In this document: positions 56,098 to 64,000 of the stretch, piece after piece
Layout of the letters: each line of letters opens with the position of its first letter
How positions within the stretch are numbered: position 1 is the stretch's first letter
Source of the DNA: Rhynchopus sp. YZ270_cl-10
Taxonomy: Eukaryota > Euglenozoa > Diplonemea > Diplonemida > Diplonemidae
Assembly (NCBI GenBank): GCA_964035575.1
Contig: OZ037887.1
Coordinates: 186,001-250,000 of the forward strand
Direction of reading: 5' to 3'
Length of the DNA stretch: 64,000 nt
The notes under the pieces: model-generated
What the model was told of the DNA's origin: nothing
Database searches by the model: none
What the model saw: only the letters and a program-made list of their open reading frames with translations
Program-made: the position numbers and the translations under genes

Positions 56098-56327
56098 CCT
56101 GCATGGGATGGTTGCTTTTCCAGAACCCCGAAGAATGCTAATTAATGTCCAAGGGGAAAATGCAATTTGAAATATGAAGACAGCAATTCATCAGAGGTGT
56201 CCCTTCCCCATCCCATCCCATCCCACACCACACCACCCTCTGAAGCCTTGCAAGGCTAGAGTCACCGTACATCCGCCTTACATCACGCCACAGCACCAGC
56301 GCTGGCCTCCACGACAGCAAACAAATA

Positions 56328-56435
56328 TGACTTGAAACACAAAAAGCCCTCTCGTGAACAGTGTGCCTTTGGTGCGTGACCGCGTAGGGGTGGACTCGAA
56401 ACCATGCTGTTCCTATCCATTTCGTGGTTTACATT
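56328..56435 (+). repeat. Cassette family H2 (full length, diverged)
   Basis: TGACTTGAAACACAAAAAGC, CCTCTCGTGAACAGTGTGCC, GGGGTGGACTCGAAACCATG, CCATTTCGTGGTTTACATTC. On the minus strand GGTTTCGAGTCC resembles a tRNA box B. Confidence 0.8.
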
Positions 56436-56866
56436 CTCACATGCCCCCTCCACCCGCTTCCACTCATCGGTCAGATGAACGGAAGGATCATTGAAGACAG
56501 GGCTGTGGGCTACGGCTGAGTAAAAAAGACATTCCAATCACCCCATTTAAACGCACAACCACACCCATACCCAGCACACGGCGTGCCTCCCTACCCCACC
56601 CCCTTTCCAACCTCATCACCGCGCTCCACTCCCAGGACACATTGCTACCCATCGTAAAACTGCGCTACCACCAGTGCAAAGGCCTTGCAGTAAAGCTGAT
56701 AAAGCTCGACACATACAACTCTCCGTACGACGGTCAATCGCATCTCATCCGAGTCCACCCTCCCGGGGTCTGAGGTCCGAGCACCTCCCTCCTTCCCCAT
56801 TCCAACAAATCTCACAGAGGCATATGGCACACAACATTGAGTTTGCAGAAGCAGCCTTTGCTTATA

Positions 56867-57022
56867 CACGACGGTGAAGTATAGTACATTACAAGTGAAG
56901 TTACTAGTAACGTTACAAGTGAAAAACCGTTACAAGTGAGTTACAAGTGAGTTACATGTAACAAAAGTTACATGTAACTCACTTGTAACTCCACTTGTAA
57001 CACCCGTTACTTCACCGTCGTG
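56867..57022. mobile_element. TA-flanked palindromic MITE, 156 bp
   Basis: Ends CACGACGGTGAAGTA and TACTTCACCGTCGTG (one base off), TA on both sides, interior built from GTTACAAGTGAGTTAC and its complement. The other duplication copy (63965) lacks it. Confidence 0.8.
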
Positions 57023-57589
57023 TACAACCTGACCCAACCTGACCCCCCCTCCTCGTCGTCCACATTCACAGAAACCTTCGACGGACATGCCTGCAGAGTA
57101 CCAATTATCCGGAATCGTGGATATCTCAAATCTCGACAGATGCACCACCCAGAAAGGCACCTCTCCAGCACCAAAAGAAAAGTGGCCGTTGTATGATGGA
57201 AACCGTTCCAACATCCCCAATACCCACCTCTGCGCAATATCTGCCAACCCACACCCCACACCAACCACACTGCGTCCACTGCAATACAGAGGATACAACA
57301 ACACAGCTGTGGTTTGTTGTACCGGGATAGGTCACGCCATTCGGAATGCAATCACCCCACCTCCCACCCCCCCACCCCAACCAGGACTCACCCCACACCC
57401 CCGTCTCCTGTCAGCAACCTTTTCACCCCACTGCAACTATATCGTGGAAGCACAATCCTCGAACATCCACACTAATATACAAAGTGCGAAAAACGCCACT
57501 CGGCGGATGATATCCAAACAAAAGGGGCAGTGGCGGCAGTGGTGTTGCACAACAACACGGGACCGACCACACATCAACCCTTAAGCAAC
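57023..57589. other. GC-rich DNA of unclear origin
   Basis: An open plus-strand frame (57087-57584) contains MPAEYQLSGIVDISNLDRCT and later Pro/Thr-rich low complexity. It looks like coding debris, but I do not recognise it. Confidence 0.3.
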
Positions 57590-57880
57590 AGGCGAAGAGG
57601 GGAACGGGAGAGGGGAAAAACATTCAATGACTTTTTTTTCAGACACGAAGAGAGATGGAAAAGAGGGGGAGTAAGATCATTGTTGCGCGATCTTGCGTGG
57701 TATCCATTCTGTGTAAAATAAACCTACCGGGTCTTTATCCTGCACCTGGCGGCTCGTGTGGTTCAGTGTGGGCTAGCCGGGTCTTGGGGTCTGATTGGTG
57801 CCTTTTTTACTCAGCATCAGGGTATGGCAGGTTGACACTGTCTGTACGCGCCTCCCTACCCCTGGGGGGCACAGACAGCA
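57590..57880 (+). repeat. Repeat family H8, about 300 bp
   Basis: Second copy of the 43256-43563 element: CCTGGCGGCTCGTGTGGTTC, GGGCTAGCCGGGTCTTG, CAGGTTGACACTGTCTGTA. Confidence 0.8.
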
Positions 57881-58199
57881 CTACTTTTTTTTCTCTCAAC
57901 AAAAAAACAGGAGGGGGGTGGGGGGGAAAAAAACAGGCCACGAAGAACAAAGCTGTCGCAGGTGTCAGTCCTTACTTAACCGAATTTCTCCGGAACACCG
58001 ACATCAGAGATGCTAAAGTGTTTCAGTGGCAAAACAGGGACGGCGCCTTTCGCAAATGGCCCACAAGACGCCCACGAGACTTTGTGTCTCTCTTCTTCCT
58101 TGATGCAGACCAAATCGCGTGGAAAGCAGAGGCCCTAAACGGTGGTGTCCCCCCACGAGGGATCCTCAGACAGAAAGAAAACAAATAAAGGAACAGCTG
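57881..58199 (+). other. Coding-like stretch, unrecognised
   Basis: The plus-strand frame ending at 58188 reads VAGVSPYLTEFLRNTDIRDA, KVFQWQNRDGAFRKWPTRRP and RDFVSLFFLDADQIAWKAEA and ends in a stop. Codon usage looks genuine. It may be the 3' exon of an unknown gene or transposon ORF, with low-complexity DNA before it. Confidence 0.35.
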
Positions 58200-58297
58200 T
58201 TGATGCAGGCACACCTCCGACTGACCCACGTAAGATGTCAGCCATTCGGATAAAAAAAAGTACAAGTGCCTGCGGTACAACAACAAAAAGTGTAAAT
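58200..58297 (+). repeat. Cassette family H3
   Basis: TTGATGCAGGCACACCTCCG, ACTGACCCACGTAAGATG, GCCTGCGGTACAACAAC. Confidence 0.8.
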
Positions 58298-58447
58298 AAA
58301 AGAGTCAGCAACGAAGAATGACAGTACAAGACATAACATCCGAACGTGCGTTCGCAAAAAAAAAAAAAAAAACGCCCAACTCAAAATCGGATAACGCGCA
58401 CTCGAAAACAAGAAAAAAATAGTAGGATCGGTAGGTAAGTAAAGTTG

Positions 58448-58533
58448 TTTCGTTGTTTACACAATCCTCCTGAGGGATGATTGGCAACCGTACCGGTAAT
58501 ACTATTTCTCCTTGAAAACGAGCTTCGGAGGAA
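58448..58533 (+). repeat. Cassette family H4 (subtype)
   Basis: TTTCGTTGTTTACACAATCC, TCCTGAGGGATGATTGGC, ACCGTACCGGTAATAC. Almost identical to 60718-60800. Confidence 0.8.
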
Positions 58534-58659
58534 TTACTTTTTTTTAAAAAAGGAGGAAATAGTCAGTTACAGTGAAGCATCTACGGGCATTACTCACCAT
58601 ATCTGAACTTATTTTCGGATGTCTCAAACTTATTTGGTAACCTTGTTTGGGGACCCCCT

Positions 58660-58890
58660 TTGATTTTCTTGCTCTTCTAAGGAGCGCCTGTACTAACTGA
58701 GGTCTCGAATCTTTTTTTGGGTCATACCCTAAAAGTGCCCAATTTTGCAATTCCGGACAGAATTGAGCAGTTTTGAGCCTTTCTAGGGGTCTAAAACGCG
58801 TTGTAATTTGTTGAAGTTTTTCCACCCAAAAAACATTTATCACACCCCTCGGAGTACGAACTTGTCGATGTTTCGACTTAAGGTATTTAA
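58660..58890 (+). mobile_element. Fragment related to the Mutator-like TIR
   Basis: TTGCTCTTCTAAGGAGCGCC, CTTTTTTTGGGTCATACCC, GAGCAGTTTTGAGCC, AGGGGTCTAAAACGCG. The order and words match the TIR at 30820-30965 with much divergence. A closer copy is at 60805-61020. Confidence 0.55.
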
Positions 58891-60134
58891 AGTATTTCAA
58901 CATAATATTATGCATTCAATAATCGATAGCATAGGTATAGGGATCAACAAAAATGGTCCCATCCAGGCTTCGCGCTAACTTTTGGAAAAAAATCTGAAAA
59001 AACGTGTTTCGGGACCAAAAAAACGCACCTCAAATAGTTGTGCGTCAGGGGGTGAAAAAACAGTGTTTTGTGGCATTTCCGAGCCAATCCCGCGCTGTGG
59101 TGGGGCATATTCGGGAAAATGGACAAATTTTTAGTGACTTAAATTTTCACAAAATATGAACCCATACTCTTAAACAAGGGGCATTTTCAGGTCTGAAAAC
59201 CCAAATTCAGATGAAATTGTGGTGTTTTGACTGGGAACAGGTAGCGCCGCAGGCGCACGGTACCCAACTTTTGTCTTTTTATGTTTCCCTTTTTTCTGCT
59301 TTCTTTTGATCGCGCGAGCCGATTGCTCTCCACGGTGGGGTCACATGTGTGTGTGAAAACACTCTAAAGTACTCTTACTCTGAACGATGAGATTCCTCTG
59401 GTTTTAGTAAGGAAACCCCTGTTTGCAAAAAGTGCATAAATTTCCTGTGGCTTTTCCCCACCAAGAGGTCGTTTTGTTGCATTTCCGAACCAATTCCGGA
59501 TTGTGGTGGGGGATGTACGGAAAAATGGACAAAAATGCAGCGACTTAAAATTTGACAAAACATGAGCCCATACTCGTAAACAAGGGTTATTTTCAGGTCT
59601 GAAAACCCAACGTACTGAAGAAGCTATCGGTAACGTAGTGATGGCGGTGGGGTTTCAGTGACCACAGAGAAGAGTGAGAAAACCCAGGACGGTTATGGCC
59701 TCGGAGGGGGTGTGCCCCATGGCGTCCTAATCAATCTTTATCCGTGAGGGAGGGGAGATCATCCTCAGGGGGGATGTGGAGTCGTACTCAAAATAAAATG
59801 AACTGTACATAAGTATATCATGTTTAAACATAAAGGAGGGTAGGAACAGGTAGCGCCGCAGGCGCACGGTACCCAACTTTTTTCTTTTTTTCTTTTCCCT
59901 CTTCTCTGCTTTCTTTTGATCGCGCGAGTCGATTGCTCTCCACGGTGGGGTCACATGTGTGTGTGAAAACACTCTAAAGTACCCTTACTATGAAATATGA
60001 GATTCTCTGGTTTTCTTAAGGAAACCCCGGTTTGCAAAAAAAAAACGCACCACAAAAATATCCAAAAATCCCGGGACAAAGGACAGAAGTTAGCGCAAAG
60101 CCTGAGTCCCATCGATCATTATTTTTTTTTTTTT
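58891..60134. repeat. Two copies of a GCGCCGCAGGCGCACGG repeat block
   Basis: 59240-59440 and 59845-60050 share GTAGCGCCGCAGGCGCACGG, GATCGCGCGAG, CACGGTGGGGTCACATGTG and CACTCTAAAGTA. Inverted related parts are at 29600-29740 and 34614. Between them lie two GTGGTGGGG-type motif units (59096 and 59502). No gene. Confidence 0.7.
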
Positions 60135-60184
60135 GAAAACTTGGTTGTATTAGTGTAGCCACCCTAGAGTGTGCTCCACTATAT
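60135..60184 (+). repeat. Cassette family H5
   Basis: Same subtype as 55471: GTGTAGCCACCCTAGAGTG, TGCTCCACTATA. Confidence 0.85.
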
Positions 60185-60239
60185 ATTTTTTTTATGATGT
60201 GTTTTGCAAAACGTGAAAAAGAAGTAAATATTTCATGTA

Positions 60240-60556
60240 CACGTTGAAACTTCCGTAGTTTGGTTTCTGACATTAACCCTGTTTCAGTCCTAAGAATCAT
60301 ACAGTTATATTCGAAAGAGTGGACATCTTCAGTGATTTCCCTTTAGATGGTGGGTGAAGGTCGTGAAACAAATGTTCGTGTGAACATTTTTGGTACCTTC
60401 TACTTCAGTTTTTTGGTTAAGGAATACACAAAATACAAAAGGTTTCCTTTCTCTGTCATTACAGAATATGTCATGTCTGTGCACCAGGAGGAGGGTAACC
60501 TAAAGAGTCTTGGTCTTGATGGCTGCCGTGTATACGTAAAGTATTCCGTGCAATAA
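60240..60556 (+). repeat. Copy related to the 49741-50368 insertion
   Basis: Shares ACCCTGTTTCAGTC, GTGGACATCTTCAGTG, TGTTCGTGTGAACATTT and GATGGCTGCCGTGTATACG with 49890-50215, ending the same short frame (VYVKYSVQ, stop). Confidence 0.75.
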
Positions 60557-60717
60557 TCGCTGCCAATCCAAACAAATACCAGTCACATCCTGTTTGTGTA
60601 TCATATAGAAAACCTCAGCAAACACAGAAGAAAGAAAAATAAAATAAAAAGGTGAAAAACACGCACAAAGGTGAAAACAAGAAAAAAAATAGTAGGATCG
60701 GCAGGTAAGCAAAGTAG

Positions 60718-60800
60718 TTTCGTTGTTTACACAATCCTCCTGAGGGATGATTGGCGACCGTACCGGTAATACTATTTCTCCTTGAAAGCAAGCTTCGAAG
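60718..60800 (+). repeat. Cassette family H4 (subtype)
   Basis: Near-identical to 58448-58533. Both are followed by a Mutator-like TIR relative, so the two loci share a larger duplication. Confidence 0.8.
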
Positions 60801-60804
60801 TGTC

Positions 60805-61020
60805 AAATCTTTTTTTGGGTCATACCCTAAAAGTGCCCAATTTGCAATTCCAGGCAGAATTGAGCAGTTTTGAGCCTTTCTAGGGGTCTAAAACGCGTTG
60901 TTGAAGTTTTTTCCACCCAAAAAACACTTGTCACACCCATCGTCGTACGAATTTGTCGATGTTTCCATTATACGGTATTTAAAGTATTTCAACATATGGC
61001 CTTCTAAGGTGCAGCTGTAC
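60805..61020 (+). mobile_element. Fragment related to the Mutator-like TIR
   Basis: Aligns with 58700-58890 (CTTTTTTTGGGTCATACCC, AGGGGTCTAAAACGCG). Followed by CTTCTAAGGTGCAGCTGTAC. Confidence 0.55.
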
Positions 61021-61390
61021 TAACCGAACTTTCCACCAGACCAGCCGCCACAGTACTGGGCGTGTGCGAAGATGCAGGGCAACTCCGCAATGACGACGGG
61101 GTGCTACAAGATGTCGAGCTGTGCGTTGCGCAGTGCGACTCAGTGCATCAACGACGCCATGCGCCTCACCCTGCCACACCTCGAGCACACAACCATCAGC
61201 CAGATGTCTGCACAAAGAACGGATCATCCCTGACATGCGCATGAGCACGGAAACCAATTCTGCGAGTGTCGCCACCCTACAGCAGTTACAAAGCAACCTC
61301 AACGCCGAAGTGCTTCTGCGGAAGACGAAATGTATTCCGTTTTCTTCGTGTCTGTGCCTTGCGTGTAACATCCTGGACGAGCTGAACCCT
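61021..61390 (+). pseudogene. Decayed plus-strand coding sequence
   Basis: The frame gives QYWACAKMQGNSAMTTGCYK and MRLTLPHLEHTTISQMSAQR, then continues one frame over as STETNSASVATLQQLQSNLN and CLACNILDELNPGELLE. A frameshift between these parts suggests a broken gene. Family not recognised. Confidence 0.4.
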
Positions 61391-61468
61391 GGAGAATTGT
61401 TAGAGTAGTCGTTTTTTTTTTTTTTTTGGAACATCGCATACAAATCCTCCTTTTTGTCCATCATGAGT

Positions 61469-61771
61469 TCATGCAGAAGGCCAGTGCGGGGGACAAACCA
61501 AGGCCCTTTTGATTCTGAGAAGGCGCTCATTCTTGGTCATCACAAAGGACAGGTCTTCAGAAGACACACTGGATGTCGTTGAACACGATTCGTACACGGA
61601 GCTTGCCTCGGCGAAGCGCACTGAAGGTGAAGTCATGTGAAACCAGGATGAACTCCGTCTCCTGCCACTCGCATTGCTGAGGCAACTGCGCCTCCTAACA
61701 AGACTGCTAGACGAATCTGACATGTCCATCGCGACTTTAATCAAAGAAAGATAAGACTTTGTGTAAGTCAA
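61469..61771 (-). pseudogene. 100-residue ORF, second copy of 55795-56097
   Basis: Same Ser/Arg-rich frame with several amino-acid changes. No sign of purifying selection between the copies. Confidence 0.35.
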
Positions 61772-61848
61772 CCTGCATGGGATGGTTGCTTTTCCAGAAC
61801 CCCGAAGAATGCTAATTAATGTCCAAGGGGAAAATGCAATTTGAAATA

Positions 61849-62690
61849 TGGGTCCGTCCGGAAACCCTCCTGGTAAGATTCATCCTTTTGGGGTTTTTTG
61901 AGGTTTTTCTGCTCAAAACACCCAAACAACCCAATTTTTTGATACCCACCATACACCTACCACCCCAGAGGGCATATTTTGGGCATTTATTTTTGTTTAT
62001 TTCCCCTCCCCCCCTTTTTACTTATATTTTTTTACGTATTTTTTGGAAGAAAAAATACGTGGCAATGACAGCAGTGAAGTTCACTTTTTTGTCGAGAAAC
62101 ACGGTAAGAATGGGTGCGACGCACACTTGGTGTCGTTTCGAACCCTCTCTCTGATGATTCTTGTTGTCAGGAGATCCTTACCGTAGGGGTCATTGTCGGT
62201 GCCCTGCGCGAGCTTCCCCACACAGAGGCCTTTGTTATCTCATTCCCTCGTACTCATACGTATCAGTGCACCCTTCTTTCCATCAATCTCTTTTCGTCTG
62301 TGTACTGCTACCCGAGCAACGGTCGTGTCATTTCAGCTAGCGTGTACTCTGACACGGAGGGAACCTGTATTTACTATGGAGTCTCCACATCCAAGGTGAC
62401 CCGCAAAGCAAAAGTCCCTGGCATTGATCCAGTAGATTTGACAGAGGTCAATGAAACCTTGTCAAGGCGGCATGGCAGGATTAAGAGAAAGAGAGAAGAG
62501 ATCCAGAAGAACGACAATAAAAGGCTGAAAATCTGATTAAAAAAGCGAAAATATAGCCTCAGACCCCCCAAAAAACCTATTTTCATATCAGAATATCACC
62601 TAGATGCACTTTTTGTGGGGGGCATCATCAAAAAAACCCAAAAATACCCAAAAGGATGAATCTTACCAGAGGGGTTTCCGGACGAGTCCA
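61849..62690. mobile_element. TA-flanked TIR element carrying a spliced gene, 842 bp
   Basis: TIRs of about 43 bp share CGTCCGGAAACCC, TGGTAAGATTCATCC and TTTTGGG. TA (or ATAT) flanks both ends. Copy 1 of the segmental duplication (56175-56180) shows the uninterrupted AAATATGAAG, an empty site. The interior carries a likely two-exon gene on the plus strand rather than a recognisable transposase. Confidence 0.88.
62065..62536 (+). CDS. Putative 134-residue basic-tailed protein, 2 exons, inside a TIR element
   Basis: Exon 1 62065-62103 (MTAVKFTFLSRNT), intron 62104-62170 (donor GTAAGA, acceptor TTGTCAG, 67 bp), exon 2 62171-62536. The join is in phase, and the unspliced frame meets a stop in the intron. 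The product begins with beta-strand-like and hydrophobic segments (EILTVGVIVGALRELPHTEA; HTYQCTLLSINLFSSVYCY) and ends with a basic tail resembling a nuclear localisation signal (RRHGRIKRKREE ... NKRLKI). It is not like any transposase I know. Strand, donor type and intron size differ from the host genes. It could be an element-encoded protein or a captured gene. Confidence 0.45.
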
Positions 62691-62845
62691 TATGAAGACA
62701 GCAATTCATCAGAGGTGTCCCTTCCCCATCCCATCCCATCCCACACCACACCACCCTCTGAAGCCTTGCAAGGCTAGAGTCACCGTACATCCGCCTTACA
62801 TCACGCCACAGCACCAGCGCTGGCCTCCACGACAGCAAACAAATA

Positions 62846-62952
62846 TGACTTGAAACACAAAAAGCCCTCTCGTGAACAGTGTGCCTTTGGTGCGTGACCG
62901 CATAGGGGTGGACTCGAAACCATGCTGTTCCTATCCATTTCGTGGTTTACAT
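62846..62952 (+). repeat. Cassette family H2 (full length, diverged)
   Basis: Duplicate of 56328-56435 within the segmental duplication. Confidence 0.8.
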
Positions 62953-63299
62953 TCTCACATGCCCCCTCCACCCGCTTCCACTCATCGGTCAGATGAACGG
63001 AAGGATCATTGAAGACACAGGGCTGTGGGCTACGGCTGAGTAAAAAAGACACCCCAATCACCCCATTTCAACGCACAACCACACCCATACCCAGCACACG
63101 GCGTGCCTCCCTTCTGCACAAACAACCCTACCCCCTTTCCAACCTCATCACCGCACTCCACTCCCAGGACACATTGCTACCCATCGACGTGCTAAAACTG
63201 CGCCACCACCAGTGCAAAGGCCTTGCAGCAAAGCTGATAAGGCTAGACACATACAACTCTCCGTGCGACGGTCAATCGCACCCACTGTAGGCAGCTCAG

Positions 63300-63938
63300 G
63301 TGAAGCGACAGAAGCGCCACGAAGCAACGACATGTGCGTTGGTTGGCGCCGTCATCGCGTTGCTGATGACGTCGCTTGTCTGCCCAGACGTGGTGGACGA
63401 GGAGATGGGGGTGGAGGTGCCGCCGGTTGCGCCAGTTATTGTTGTGGACGTACCAAAAAATAGGGAGAACAGAGGCCGTAAGGCGAACATGCCGCTCCAC
63501 ATCCGGCTTGGTTGGAGATGGTGGCAGAGGTGGTTGTGCGAATTGTGCAGAAGCCGAGTGGGGTCGACCTGCTGCAAGTGCAGCAGAAAGACGCGGGCGC
63601 AGTTCTTGCAACAAGACAAGGTCTTGTGCGTGAAGTGGGCACAGCGCTACGGCTGCAGCGAGGCTGTGGGGGTCCAGGGCATGTCGCATCCCCACCCTCA
63701 CACAGGCACACATTTGTCAGTTCGAGAGCTCCCTGCGCAAGAACAAGCGGAAGAAGCGGTCTGCGGGGGAGTTGAGAAGCTGACGGAGGAGCAACAAACC
63801 ACTTTGCTGTCGATCATCACCCTCATCTTCAAGTGCGGAGCCGCATCCGAGTCCACCCTCCCGGGGTCTGATGTCCGAGCACCTCCCTCCTTCCCCATTC
63901 TAACAAATCTCACAGAGGCATATGGCGCACAACATTGA
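63300..63938 (+). other. Long open frame with Cys-rich patch, unrecognised
   Basis: A GC-rich frame of about 212 codons without an ATG at its start; it follows GGCAGCTCAG, which could be a splice acceptor. It includes an Ala/Leu/Val-rich segment (ALVGAVIALLMTSLVC), a basic segment, and a Cys-rich patch (CELC, CCKC, then two further Cys) before ACxxKLTEEQ-type helical sequence. Other frames are also open, so coding status is uncertain. Confidence 0.3.
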
Positions 63939-64000
63939 GTTTGCAGAAGCAGCCTTTGCTTATTGACCCTGACCCAACCTGACCCAACCTGACCCCCTCC

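Larger units (their letters stand above)
55736..56866. repeat. Segmental duplication, copy 1
   Basis: Matches 61391-63965 at high identity. Copy 1 lacks the 842-bp TIR element and about 560 bp near 56745 that copy 2 has. The GC-rich composition resembles coding DNA, but frames are not conserved between the copies, so it looks like duplicated gene debris. Confidence 0.85.
61391..63965. repeat. Segmental duplication, copy 2
   Basis: Second copy of 55736-56866, containing the 842-bp TIR element at 61849 and an additional 560-bp GC-rich block (about 63283-63845). The join in copy 1 falls at a shared CGCATC word, so copy 1 probably lost that block by deletion. Confidence 0.85.

Noticed and set aside
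63300-63700. piggyBac-type C-terminal Cys-rich domain
   Set aside because: The Cys spacing (CELC, CCKC) is only vaguely similar, other frames are open, and no DDE region was found nearby.

Overview
The window is nuclear DNA of a eukaryote, most likely a protist. I recognise six spliced or single-exon genes: acid ceramidase/NAAA-type amidase, carnitine palmitoyltransferase 2, COG3, a TDY-type MAP kinase, a mitochondrial carrier and a CPA2/SLC9B-type Na+/H+ antiporter. I do not recognise two more: a 600-residue acidic protein and a protein with an RIIa/DPY30-like docking helix pair. All eight lie on the minus strand. Four of them contain 13 cis-spliceosomal introns, which I placed by reading frame and splice signals; every join keeps the frame. 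Nine donors are GTATG-type and nine acceptors are CACAG.

Several genes have a strong pyrimidine run followed by an AG just upstream of the start codon. With all genes on one strand, this recalls spliced-leader trans-splicing as in Euglenozoa, with cis-introns kept as in diplonemids or euglenids. That placement is inference: no spliced leader is visible here, and other lineages are possible.

Layout: 0-4.2 kb, ceramidase gene and a mosaic of duplicated gene scraps; 4.2-8.4 kb, CPT2; 8.7-9.5 kb, decayed plus-strand ORFs; 9.9-13.9 kb, COG3; 15.1-16.9 kb, uncharacterised gene; 17-20.7 kb, repeat cassettes; 20.7-23.4 kb, MAPK with a 9-bp minisatellite in intron 1; 24.2-25.0 kb, mitochondrial carrier; 25.9-26.5 kb, RIIa-like protein; 27-39.4 kb, repeats including a complete long-TIR element with a 9-bp target duplication; 39.4-42.9 kb, antiporter; 43-64 kb, almost only mobile elements and a segmental duplication.

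The intergenic DNA has two layers. The first is a set of at least nine families of short (30-130 bp, one about 300 bp) conserved cassettes, several of them hairpin-forming, separated by A- or T-rich runs. Every copy I found has the same orientation, opposite to the genes. The second is a collection of TIR and foldback elements with clear target duplications: TTAA (piggyBac-like), TA with G8/C8 termini, 8 bp (hAT-like), 9 bp (Mutator-like), a 751-bp-arm palindrome flanked by TTAA, and foldbacks built from small palindromic words (ATGCGCAT, AAGTACTT). One 842-bp TA element carries an apparent two-exon gene and has an empty site in the other copy of a segmental duplication.

The recognised genes are unrelated housekeeping functions (lipid hydrolysis, fatty-acid import, Golgi tethering, signalling, transport) and do not form a pathway. 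They appear to share only direction of transcription.
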